From: Listeria farberi
GTDB lineage: Bacteria > Bacillota > Bacilli > Lactobacillales > Listeriaceae
Assembly (NCBI RefSeq): GCF_014229245.1
Contig: NZ_JAARZJ010000004.1
Coordinates: 124,001-188,000, forward strand
DNA length: 64,000 bases
Direction of reading: 5' to 3'
Positions within the stretch are counted from its first letter, which is position 1, and each line of letters begins with the position of its first letter. Shown one piece after another: positions 25,779 through 33,154 of this stretch. Under the pieces are notes generated by a model that had not been told where the DNA came from, ran no database searches, and was given only the letters and a program-made list of their open reading frames with translations. The translations under genes and the position numbers were made by a program.

Positions 25779-26154
25779 ACAGTAAGTAGTTCTTAGTGTT
25801 TTAACAACTTTTATATAATACCATTCTATGTCAGTTTTGACAAGACTTTTTCTGGAATTTCTTTGTAAAAAATAAAATTCCACTGTATTTATGATTTTTC
25901 AAGTCTTTTTACTTACTTATATACTACGCAGTAAATATTGATTCTCATCCTTAAGTAGTAAAGCTTCTGAACCAAATGTGGTAAAATGGATGAAGGAATG
26001 GTAAAGAAATCGTTGACTTTAAGTAGTATTGTTCCGCTTCTTTCGAACGACAATGCTACTTCTAGTGCATCACAAACTATAGAAGTAAGAGCAACAGGGA
26101 TAAATGGTACTAGTGGCGGGACACTTTATCAACTTAATGAAGGATGTGTGAAGT
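25779..26154 (+). other. 376-nt intergenic region with structured leader of the GT2 gene
   Basis: The region between tRNA-Gly and the GT2 gene holds no convincing gene. TAAAAT at 25982-25987 may be a -10 box. A strong 12-bp hairpin is formed by 26021-26032 and 26050-26061 (AAGTAGTATTGT with ACAATGCTACTT), with GTTC/GAAC inside and no T-run behind it. A smaller AGTG/CACT hairpin is near 26112. A 61-codon frame crosses it but reads into the GT2 start and lacks a properly spaced ribosome site. Confidence 0.5.
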
Positions 26155-27102
26155 ATGGAAAAAAATATTGAATACTCCTGTATAGTCCCTGTTTTTAACG
26201 AAGAAGAAGTTCTACTAAAAACTTACGAGAGACTTACAGAAGTCATGCAAACCCTTGACGGCCCCTACGAAATTATTTTTGTTAATGATGGTAGTCGAGA
26301 TTTAACGAAGAGTATGTTGCAAAAATTAAGTGCAGAAGATAGTTGTGTAAGAGCTATCCATTTTTCCAGGAATTTCGGGCATCAAATTGCTATTACTGCT
26401 GGAGCCAATTATGCGCATGGTAAAGCAGTTATTGTTATAGACGCAGATTTACAAGATCCCCCTGAGTTAATTATTGAAATGGTAGCAAAGTGGAAAGAAG
26501 GCTACCAAGTTGTATACGCTCAACGTCTGAAACGAAAAGGTGAAACTTTCTTTAAAAAACAAAGTGCTTCTCTCTTTTACCGTATTTTAACTAAATTAAC
26601 GGATATTAATATTCCGGTTGATACTGGTGACTTCCGACTCATGGATGCGCAAGTTTGTCGGGAGCTAGCTGGATTACATGAAAAAAATCCTTTTGTTCGC
26701 GGACAAGTTAGTTGGCTTGGTTTTAAACAAACAGCCCTGCATTATGAACGTGATGAACGCGCGGCTGGAGAAACAAAATATCCACTCAAAAAAATGATTA
26801 AATTATCTATAGACGGAATTACATCCTTTTCTTATCGTCCATTAAAACTGGCAAGCTATCTTGGCGTTTTAACAGCTTTCATTGGTTTTATTTACTTAAT
26901 TATTGTGCTTTTCCAAAGGTTCTTTACTGATACAACATTAACTGGTTGGACTTCTATTATTATTTTACAACTCGTTTTTGGGGGAACAATTCTCTTCATT
27001 CTCGGCTTAATTGGTGAATATATTGGTCGAATTTATGATGAAGTAAAAGACCGCCCGCTTTATATTGTTGAAGAAGAAAATGGTTTTTCTGATCAAAAAT
27101 AA
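26155..27102 (+). CDS. gtlA: GT2 glycosyltransferase, CsbB/GtlA-like
   Basis: A 315-residue membrane-bound family-2 glycosyltransferase. The catalytic domain (residues 5-230) shows FVNDGSRD, the DADLQDPPE metal motif and the VDTGDFRLMD acceptor-side motif; two C-terminal membrane helices follow (about 233-262 and 266-295), and it ends in a basic/acidic cytosolic tail. Such enzymes load a sugar onto undecaprenyl phosphate for teichoic acid decoration. I recall the Listeria homologue as GtlA, used for lipoteichoic acid galactosylation with a flippase encoded elsewhere. Symbol given from position and family. Confidence 0.83.
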   Translation: MEKNIEYSCIVPVFNEEEVLLKTYERLTEVMQTLDGPYEIIFVNDGSRDLTKSMLQKLSAEDSCVRAIHFSRNFGHQIAITAGANYAHGKAVIVIDADLQDPPELIIEMVAKWKEGYQVVYAQRLKRKGETFFKKQSASLFYRILTKLTDINIPVDTGDFRLMDAQVCRELAGLHEKNPFVRGQVSWLGFKQTALHYERDERAAGETKYPLKKMIKLSIDGITSFSYRPLKLASYLGVLTAFIGFIYLIIVLFQRFFTDTTLTGWTSIIILQLVFGGTILFILGLIGEYIGRIYDEVKDRPLYIVEEENGFSDQK

Positions 27103-27106
27103 TAGA

Positions 27107-27145
27107 TAGTTAAAATCCTGGTTGATTTACTAGGATTTTTAACTA
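27107..27145 (+). terminator. terminator-like hairpin after the GT2 gene
   Basis: The stem AGTTAAAATCCT/AGGATTTTTAACT is just after the stop codon; the following U-tract is weak. Confidence 0.6.
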
Positions 27146-27228
27146 TATTCAAGCTGTTTTATTAGCGCTTTATCATTTTTATGTGAGAAAATAAAAGTAT
27201 GTTTTTAAAGACTACTGGAGGCTTGCTT

Positions 27229-27834
27229 ATGACATTTTGGCAGGATATGATGAATTTCTTTTCTTATGATAATTTAATGTACTGGCTAAGTGAGTATCGG
27301 AATTTAGGTCCACTTTTAGCTTTTTTCTTACCTTTTATTGAAGCGTTTTTACCTTTTTTACCATTTATTGTTTTTGTTGTAGTGAACGTAAATGCATATG
27401 GACTATTTGGTGGCTTTTTAATCTCCGTTACTGCTGCAATTGCAGGTAGTTTATGTGTTTTCTTGTTAGCTCGAAAATTTGGACAAACTCGATTTTTACG
27501 ATTTATTTCTGGACACAAACAAATTAAACGAGTAATGGAATGGATTGATAGACATGGTTTTAGTCCGATTTTCATTTTACTTGTAATGCCTTTTACACCA
27601 TCTTCTGCTGTAAATATCGTTGCAGGTCTCTCTAAAATAAAAGTTTACCAATTTATCTTAGCGCTTGTAGGCGGAAAATTAATAAAAGTCTTTGCGATTA
27701 GCTATATTGGTTATGATTTCGTAGACTTGATTCACCAACCGCTTAAACTGGCTATTTTAGCAGTTTCTGTCTTAATTTTATGGTTTGTTGGGAAACGGCT
27801 GGAACATTGGATGTCAGGAAAAAATCTTAAATAA
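27229..27834 (+). CDS. DedA/VTT (SNARE-associated) family membrane protein
   Basis: A 201-residue membrane protein. The VTT/DedA pattern can be read: LGPLLAFFLPFIEAFLPFLPFIVFVVVNVNAYG with the re-entrant E and Pro residues, GSLCVFLLARKFG, and a final GGKLIKVFAISYIGYD. Family members are lipid scramblases or undecaprenyl-phosphate carriers. The start is the ATG of MTFW, 7 nt after TGGAGG; a ten-residue longer start has no ribosome site. It lies just after the GT2 gene and may serve the same lipid-linked sugar chemistry. Confidence 0.83.
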   Translation: MTFWQDMMNFFSYDNLMYWLSEYRNLGPLLAFFLPFIEAFLPFLPFIVFVVVNVNAYGLFGGFLISVTAAIAGSLCVFLLARKFGQTRFLRFISGHKQIKRVMEWIDRHGFSPIFILLVMPFTPSSAVNIVAGLSKIKVYQFILALVGGKLIKVFAISYIGYDFVDLIHQPLKLAILAVSVLILWFVGKRLEHWMSGKNLK

Positions 27835-27872
27835 AAACGGCAAGCACATGTTTTATGTGCTTGCCATTTTTT
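27834..27872. terminator. bidirectional terminator
   Basis: The stem GGCAAGCACAT/ATGTGCTTGCC has a GTTTT loop, T7 on one side and A5 on the other, between the DedA-like gene and lplA1. Confidence 0.92.
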
Positions 27873-28867
27873 TAATACAGTAAATCTAAAAATTCGTCTT
27901 TAGTAATATTACCAAAGTATTCTTTTACTTCTATATCAGCTAATGCCTCAGCTAATGCTTCTCGCTTATATGTTGTATTTACTAATTTCTCCTCAATATC
28001 CGCCACATTTTTTACGCCAAAGAAGTCACCGAAAATCTTAATATCTGTAATAACTCCTTTTTGGACGTTTAAGCGGACATCGACTGCTCCAACTGGAAAA
28101 CGTTTTGTCCGTGTTAAATCGAATTTTGGCGATTTACCGTAGTTCCAATCCCAATTACCATAACGTTTAGCAGAAATTTCATGGATTTTTTCCCAATCAG
28201 CAACAGTTAATTTATATTCTTTTACATCTTCTACTTTATCCACATTAAAAATATAAAGTAATAATAAATCACGGAATTCTTCGGTAGTCATTTCTTGATC
28301 CATAAAATCAGAAATATTCGCTACACGACTACGAACAGACTTAATTCCTTTTGATTCAATTTTATCTTTACGTGGTTTTAGTGATGCAGCGACGTTATCC
28401 AAGTTCAAATCATACATTAAAGTACCATGGGAGAACATTTTTCCTTTTGTTGCAAATTGCGCATTTCCTGATACTTTAAAACCATCGATTAATAAATCAT
28501 TACGTCCTTTTAATTCCGCATTTACGCCTAAACGTTTAAGAGCTTCGACAATCGGTTGTGTAAACTTCGCAAAATTATGGAACGATTCGCCGTCATCATC
28601 TGTAATAAAACTAAAATTCAAGTTACCCTCATCATGATAAACAGCGCCACCACCTGAAAGTCTACGCACAACAATCACATCATTTTTCTCGACGTATTCT
28701 GTATCGATTTCTTCTACCGTATTTTGATTCCGACCAATAATTATTGATGGCTTATTAATGTAGAAAAGTAGAACAGGTTCATCTAACTTCAATTCGGTTA
28801 AAATAAATTCCTCCACTGCTAAATTAATACGCGGATCTTTTTCATTATTATTATCTATAAAATACAT
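27872..28867 (-). CDS. lplA1: lipoate-protein ligase LplA1
   Basis: A 331-residue ATP-dependent lipoate ligase. Motifs seen are VVRRLSGGGAVYHDEGNLNFSFI for lipoyl-AMP binding, the catalytic-lysine segment GNAQFATKGKMFSHGTLMYDLNL, and the C-terminal accessory domain (about 245-331). It attaches scavenged lipoate to E2 subunits. In L. monocytogenes this copy is needed for growth in host cytosol (known, not visible here). It follows an MBL-fold gene by 24 nt, the same pairing as B. subtilis yhfI-lplJ. Confidence 0.94.
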   Translation of the reverse strand: MYFIDNNNEKDPRINLAVEEFILTELKLDEPVLLFYINKPSIIIGRNQNTVEEIDTEYVEKNDVIVVRRLSGGGAVYHDEGNLNFSFITDDDGESFHNFAKFTQPIVEALKRLGVNAELKGRNDLLIDGFKVSGNAQFATKGKMFSHGTLMYDLNLDNVAASLKPRKDKIESKGIKSVRSRVANISDFMDQEMTTEEFRDLLLLYIFNVDKVEDVKEYKLTVADWEKIHEISAKRYGNWDWNYGKSPKFDLTRTKRFPVGAVDVRLNVQKGVITDIKIFGDFFGVKNVADIEEKLVNTTYKREALAEALADIEVKEYFGNITKDEFLDLLY

Positions 28868-28891
28868 ACCCCTAACCCCTTTTCTTCTATA

Positions 28892-29623
28892 TTAAAATGT
28901 TTTCGTAAATCCTTTTGATGCGAGTGCAATTTCTCCGGTGTAAATGGCTGCTGCTTCTTGTTTCAATACTTCTAAATCTCCAACTTCTGGCAAATGGCTA
29001 AGGAGTAACGATTTCACATTTGCTTCTTTAGCAATTTTTGCGACTTCAGTACTTGCCATATGAACTTTTGTTTTACCAGCTAAATCATGAAAAAAGTTCG
29101 TATCTGTTACGAGTAAATCTGCGTTTTCTGCAAAAGGAATAAAACTATCTTGATAAGCGCTATCTGCGGTGTATACAAAGATTTTCCCTGCTGCTTCAAT
29201 TCGCATGGCGTAACAAGGTACTGGATGAACTGTTTTTAAGAAGGTTACTTTAAACGGTCCAATTTCAAGCGTGTCATCTGCTTTATACTCCACTGCTTTT
29301 GTTACATTCGCCATTTCTAAATAAGAATAGCCACGTTCATCTTCTTTGTGCCCATAAATAGGTAAGACAGGTGGTTTTTCTTTTTTTTGTGACAACAAAC
29401 GAATGTGCTGCAAAATTCCTACGTCTGCTACATGATCTGGATGGTAATGAGAAATTATTGCGGCATCAATGTCATCAGGGTCAATGAAGTTTTGCATGAT
29501 GGAAACGGCACTTGCCCCCACATCAATTAATAACTTAAATCCAGCTTCTTCTAGCAAATAACTCGATGTTCCTTCGTTCGCTACCGGATAGCCGCCCCAA
29601 TGTCCAAAAACGGTTAGTTTCAT
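28892..29623 (-). CDS. YhfI-like metallo-beta-lactamase hydrolase
   Basis: A 243-residue MBL-fold protein of the RNase Z-like group. The metal motif HYHPDHVAD (about residue 60), a His after VTFLKTVHPVPCYAM, the Asp in FVYTADSAY, and the final His in LLLSHLPEVG are all present. The RNase Z substrate arm is absent, so it is more likely a small-molecule hydrolase than a tRNA processing enzyme. The start is the ATG of MKLTVFG after GAAAGGAAG. Its association with lipoate ligase is conserved with Bacillus. Confidence 0.85.
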   Translation of the reverse strand: MKLTVFGHWGGYPVANEGTSSYLLEEAGFKLLIDVGASAVSIMQNFIDPDDIDAAIISHYHPDHVADVGILQHIRLLSQKKEKPPVLPIYGHKEDERGYSYLEMANVTKAVEYKADDTLEIGPFKVTFLKTVHPVPCYAMRIEAAGKIFVYTADSAYQDSFIPFAENADLLVTDTNFFHDLAGKTKVHMASTEVAKIAKEANVKSLLLSHLPEVGDLEVLKQEAAAIYTGEIALASKGFTKTF

Positions 29624-30202
29624 TACTGCACTTCCTTTCTCAATATAAACCTCATATATATGATACAACATTTATAATAAAAGGAGAAATCATCCAAAAG
29701 CTACACACTATTTAAGGAAACATTTGACAAAATAAATATAATTTCTGTTTCAAATTAACTATTTATCCTTTTTCAGAGTTTCTTAAAATTAAATGATACA
29801 CTTTAAACATCAAAGCTTAAAGGAGTTGACAAACTTTACATCAAGCAAAGGAAAAACAAAAAAATGTTGGTGAAAAGTAAATTAACAAATCACCCAAACA
29901 TAGATAACAGCGTATGTATATAAACCTGAACAATATGTTTTTGTCCTTGCACAAGTTGAGCAACCAAAAAGATACAATATCTGTTATCATTCAACTTGCC
30001 TTTAGTAAGAGGCGTTTCTACGATATAGCTTTATTGTTGAAGCTTGAAATAAAGCTATAGACGCGATAAATTCCATTTCCGGATGGCAAGATGAGTATAT
30101 TTTATTAGTAAAGGAGTTTGTAGTAGTAAATACTATTACAACACTCAAATTTAACGAAACACCTAGCAAAACAAAAAATTATTTAAAAGGATGGTTAAAA
30201 AG
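29624..30202. other. AT-rich 579-nt gap with an inverted repeat
   Basis: No convincing gene. A perfect 12-bp inverted repeat (30024-30035 with 30048-30059, TATAGCTTTATT type) with a 12-nt loop is present, flanked by further GCGT/ACGC pairing and with no T-run. A 19-codon frame with an upstream AAAGGA begins at 29864 but resembles nothing known. I find no clear promoter for the lipoprotein gene that follows. Confidence 0.5.
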
Positions 30203-31249
30203 TTGAGACATTTTAAAAAGTGGAGTTTATGTTTAATGAGTACTTTCCTGCTAGTTGGTTTACTAGCTGCTTGTGGTAGTAACGGAGAAGGTTCAGTAGA
30301 GAAAGCTTCTGCTGATAAAGAAGCAACCACAAAAGATAAAAAAAGTGATGTATATAGTGGCAAAGAGTTAGAAAAATATAATGCTTATGTAGAATTTAGT
30401 AATGCAGTTAATTCAGAATTTTTAGAAGCTCAATCACAATATTTCCAAGATTATTCTGATGAAAACGGAAAATATAAAAAACCAGGTAATGATTTTTATC
30501 CACCACTTAGAGGTGTATCTTTAACAAAAAGTTCTATTGATACTGTCAATAAATTCGTAGATAAATCACCTTCGTTCGCAGTAGATAAAGAAGCTAAAAA
30601 ACTTGTTAAAGATTTAGAAGCAGATACAAAAACACTTACTGAGTTAAGCGACTATTATACTTCTAAAGGATATATTGATGATAATTTTAAAAAAGCAGAA
30701 TCTCTGCATAATGATTTATTAAAATCTAGCGAAACTACCAACAAAGATATTAAATCCTTTAACGAAAAAATGAGCAAGATTATCGACAAACAACAACAAG
30801 CCGCAGCCAAAGAAATGAAAGATGCTGGTGAGTTAACAATTTATAATGTAAATAATTTCATTTCTCAAACTGAAAAATTAATTACAACGCTACAAAGTAA
30901 AGGTATTAATGCATCAAATGTACTTGATACAGATCTAGCAGCTTATGAAGAAGCATACAATCAATTCACTAAATCCTATGATGAGTTAGTAAAAGCTAGT
31001 ACAGATGAAAAACAGCTTAAAAAAGAAAAACTTACTGAAAATGATCTTTCTGGAATAATGAATTCTGCTAAAACAACAAAAGCAGATGCATCCAGTTTAT
31101 TAAATCGTCTTAAAAAGAAAGAAGCTATTTCTCAAACTGAACTTGAAAACCCATCATTTATTAATACAGTTGAAGGAACTCCAGAAAAATTAATGGATTC
31201 TTACAATGAGTTAGTAACTGACTATAATTCTTTCATTAATTTCCATTAA
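30203..31249 (+). CDS. DUF3829/YiiG-like lipoprotein
   Basis: A 348-residue lipoprotein, very rich in Lys, Glu and Ser. The signal peptide ends in the lipobox L-A-A-C followed by GSNGEGS. The body is nearly all helical, beginning ELEKYNAYVEFSNAVNSEFLEAQSQYFQDY, a pattern I associate with the DUF3829/YiiG family. The start is set at TTG 30203, which is spaced from AAAAGG; the ATG at 30191 abuts that site and adds four residues. It lies in an AT-rich patch between the lplA1 locus and srtA, with its own terminator. Function unknown. Confidence 0.7.
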   Translation: MRHFKKWSLCLMSTFLLVGLLAACGSNGEGSVEKASADKEATTKDKKSDVYSGKELEKYNAYVEFSNAVNSEFLEAQSQYFQDYSDENGKYKKPGNDFYPPLRGVSLTKSSIDTVNKFVDKSPSFAVDKEAKKLVKDLEADTKTLTELSDYYTSKGYIDDNFKKAESLHNDLLKSSETTNKDIKSFNEKMSKIIDKQQQAAAKEMKDAGELTIYNVNNFISQTEKLITTLQSKGINASNVLDTDLAAYEEAYNQFTKSYDELVKASTDEKQLKKEKLTENDLSGIMNSAKTTKADASSLLNRLKKKEAISQTELENPSFINTVEGTPEKLMDSYNELVTDYNSFINFH

Positions 31250-31290
31250 AAACCTTATTACAAAAATATATAAGATATAAAACTAAACTT

Positions 31291-31324
31291 AGTATCGACC
31301 AGATTCCTCTGGTCGATACTTTTT
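31291..31324 (+). terminator. terminator of the DUF3829 lipoprotein gene
   Basis: A perfect 13-bp stem AGTATCGACCAGA/TCTGGTCGATACT with a TTCC tetraloop, then TTTTT. Confidence 0.93.
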
Positions 31325-31432
31325 ATCCAATCATACTATAAACTGAGTTACAACCAAATTTCGCTTTAATTGGTAAGTACTTGTAGCACAACGATTCCTT
31401 AGTCAGAGTTAGTTAGCTAACGAATTATAATA

Positions 31433-31472
31433 CGCCCCCAAAGTTAGAATGTTTAGGCTAACTTTAGGAGCG
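31433..31472 (-). other. 15-bp hairpin downstream of srtA without U-tract
   Basis: CGCTCCTAAAGTTAG pairs with CTAACTTTGGGGGCG (three G-U pairs) around a 10-nt loop, 25 nt after the srtA stop codon. No T-run follows on the minus strand, so it may stabilise or process the mRNA rather than terminate it. Confidence 0.55.
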
Positions 31473-31496
31473 TACTAAATTATTTATGAAATATTT

Positions 31497-32165
31497 TTAT
31501 TTACTTGGGAAATATTTATTCTCTAGTTCTTTTGTTAATTTTTCTGTTTTTTCTAGCTCGCCAACTGCAACAAATCGTTTTGTTGTTTCCGTTGGTTTAT
31601 CACATGTGATTAATGTGATTCTAGCATCTTTCGTGTTATCTATCACGCTAACTTCCGTTTCATTAATTGTTTTTGTTTCAGTAACTGTATATTCATATAA
31701 ATTTACGAGGTCAGTTAGATAAATCTTATCACCTTCTTTAACTTTCATAACTGGACCAAATAGCATTGATTCATCACGCATATGGTGCCCCGCTAATGGA
31801 TAGTTACCTTTGCCCATTACTTGGTCAGAGCGCATAGTGGTTGCTCCTGCAAGCAAATTAGAAGTGTTAGTACCTTTAAAGACTAGTAAGTTAACGTCAA
31901 CGGAAGGAATCGCTATCGAGCCAATAACGGCATCTTTATCATAGTCTGCGGCACCTTTGATGACAGCTGTCATAGATGGAAGTTGAACACTTTCAAAATC
32001 AAATGTAGCATCTTTTTCGTTATTCTTCTTTAAATCTGGTGCATTGTATTGTTCGATTGTTTCATGGCCACTCATATATTTTACAATACCGTTTTTAATG
32101 AATGGGGAAAAAATTAATAGTAAACCGATGATTAAAATAATTATTGCGATTGTTTTCTTTAACAT
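31497..32165 (-). CDS. srtA: sortase A
   Basis: A 222-residue class A sortase anchoring LPXTG surface proteins (including internalins) to peptidoglycan. There is one N-terminal membrane anchor (residues 5-23) and a sortase barrel with His127 in LAGHH, Cys188 in TLITC and Arg197. Length and catalytic residue numbers match the Listeria enzyme. It is monocistronic with a consensus promoter. The ATG is preceded by AAGGAGG. Confidence 0.98.
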   Translation of the reverse strand: MLKKTIAIIILIIGLLLIFSPFIKNGIVKYMSGHETIEQYNAPDLKKNNEKDATFDFESVQLPSMTAVIKGAADYDKDAVIGSIAIPSVDVNLLVFKGTNTSNLLAGATTMRSDQVMGKGNYPLAGHHMRDESMLFGPVMKVKEGDKIYLTDLVNLYEYTVTETKTINETEVSVIDNTKDARITLITCDKPTETTKRFVAVGELEKTEKLTKELENKYFPSK

Positions 32166-32189
32166 ACTATTCCTCCTTGTAACTATTTC

Positions 32190-32218
32190 ATTATATAGTA
32201 GCTACTCTGCTGAAGCAA
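32190..32218 (-). promoter_or_regulatory. sigma-A promoter of srtA
   Basis: TTGCTT, a 17-nt spacer and TATAAT on the minus strand, about 20 nt before the ribosome site. Confidence 0.75.
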
Positions 32219-32273
32219 AGGAAAGCCAGCCATCTTGTTGAAGTATTTTTTTACCTGTGACAAATTTGTAAAG

Positions 32274-32897
32274 TTACTCCCAAATAAAGTCTGAAATATG
32301 GTTTTTACGTTGCGCTGAAATATAAGGACTTCCTTTAGCTGTAAACCTTAGAGGATAATGGGTCGCGATACCTTTATTTGGAACGCCAATTCGTTTAGTT
32401 GCTTCTATTATATGGGGCACTTTTGCTTTTTCTAACCAAATATTGCTATCAAAAAGAGTTTTCCCATAATCTTGCATACTTAATCCTAAAGCTTGTGTTA
32501 ATTTGCCAGGACCATTTGTTAATTCAAAGCCAGTTTTTCCAAGACGATTACGTTCCATTTGTTTCAAGGAATGTTTCGTTGGCTCTATTGCCCGAATTAA
32601 CACAGCTTCTGGAATTCCTTCTTGCATTGTAATAAAGTTAAGTAATACTTGCCGGTGCATTTGGTAAGTGTAAATTGTTCCTGGTAAGCCGAACATAACT
32701 TCTGTACGGTTAGTTCGAAGGTTTCCGAAACTATGCGCTGCCATATCTGTTTTTCCGAGATACGCTTCAGTTTCAACAATATAACCAGAAAGCGTGTAAT
32801 TATCCAGTTCATGTACGAGGCGCATTCCTATTATATCTCTCGCTAATTCAATAGTAGATTTATTTTCAAAAAAAGTTGAAGTGATTTTGGCACTCAT
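32274..32897 (-). CDS. mpg: 3-methyladenine DNA glycosylase (AAG/MPG type)
   Basis: A 207-residue alkyladenine glycosylase for base-excision repair. Family motifs are [33 protein letters not shown] with the catalytic Glu, [16 protein letters not shown] with the intercalating Tyr region, and [13 protein letters not shown]. Length is standard for bacterial members. It stands alone between srtA and ltaS and is divergent from ltaS. Confidence 0.95.
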   Translation of the reverse strand: MSAKITSTFFENKSTIELARDIIGMRLVHELDNYTLSGYIVETEAYLGKTDMAAHSFGNLRTNRTEVMFGLPGTIYTYQMHRQVLLNFITMQEGIPEAVLIRAIEPTKHSLKQMERNRLGKTGFELTNGPGKLTQALGLSMQDYGKTLFDSNIWLEKAKVPHIIEATKRIGVPNKGIATHYPLRFTAKGSPYISAQRKNHISDFIWE

Positions 32898-33014
32898 TTT
32901 ATACCTCCCATTTACTTTTTATTCTAGCAGAATTCTATCTTAAATGGTTCTTTTTTGGCTAGTTAAATAAGCCTACGTGTTAATAAATCATACTTCAGAT
33001 GTATATGTTATAAC

Positions 33015-33042
33015 TTGCCTTTTATTAATCTTGTGTTAGAAT
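33015..33042 (+). promoter_or_regulatory. promoter of ltaS
   Basis: TTGCCT, a 16-nt spacer and TAGAAT, giving a 5' leader of roughly 105 nt before the ltaS start codon. Confidence 0.5.
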
Positions 33043-33154
33043 TATGTTAAAGTGGGTGCTGTGTGAAATTGTTTTTTTCAACATATTACAGCTTCTTTTT
33101 TCATTTCAAAAATAATAATTAAAATGAGTAAATAGTGTGTAGGAGAGGTGTTTC

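Noticed and set aside
25779-26154. T-box or other known riboswitch upstream of the GT2 gene
   Set aside because: No T-box sequence (AGGGTGG/ACCGCG) or other riboswitch core motif is present.
25986-26171. 61-codon frame upstream of and overlapping the GT2 start
   Set aside because: The ribosome site abuts a start codon, the sequence resembles no protein, and its region folds into a strong hairpin.
28892-29623. RNase Z assignment for the MBL-fold gene next to lplA1
   Set aside because: The metal motif fits the superfamily but the flexible substrate arm of tRNase Z is absent.
29864-29923. 19-codon frame in the gap before the DUF3829 lipoprotein
   Set aside because: A ribosome-site-like AAAGGA exists, but the peptide has no recognisable features and there is no associated promoter.
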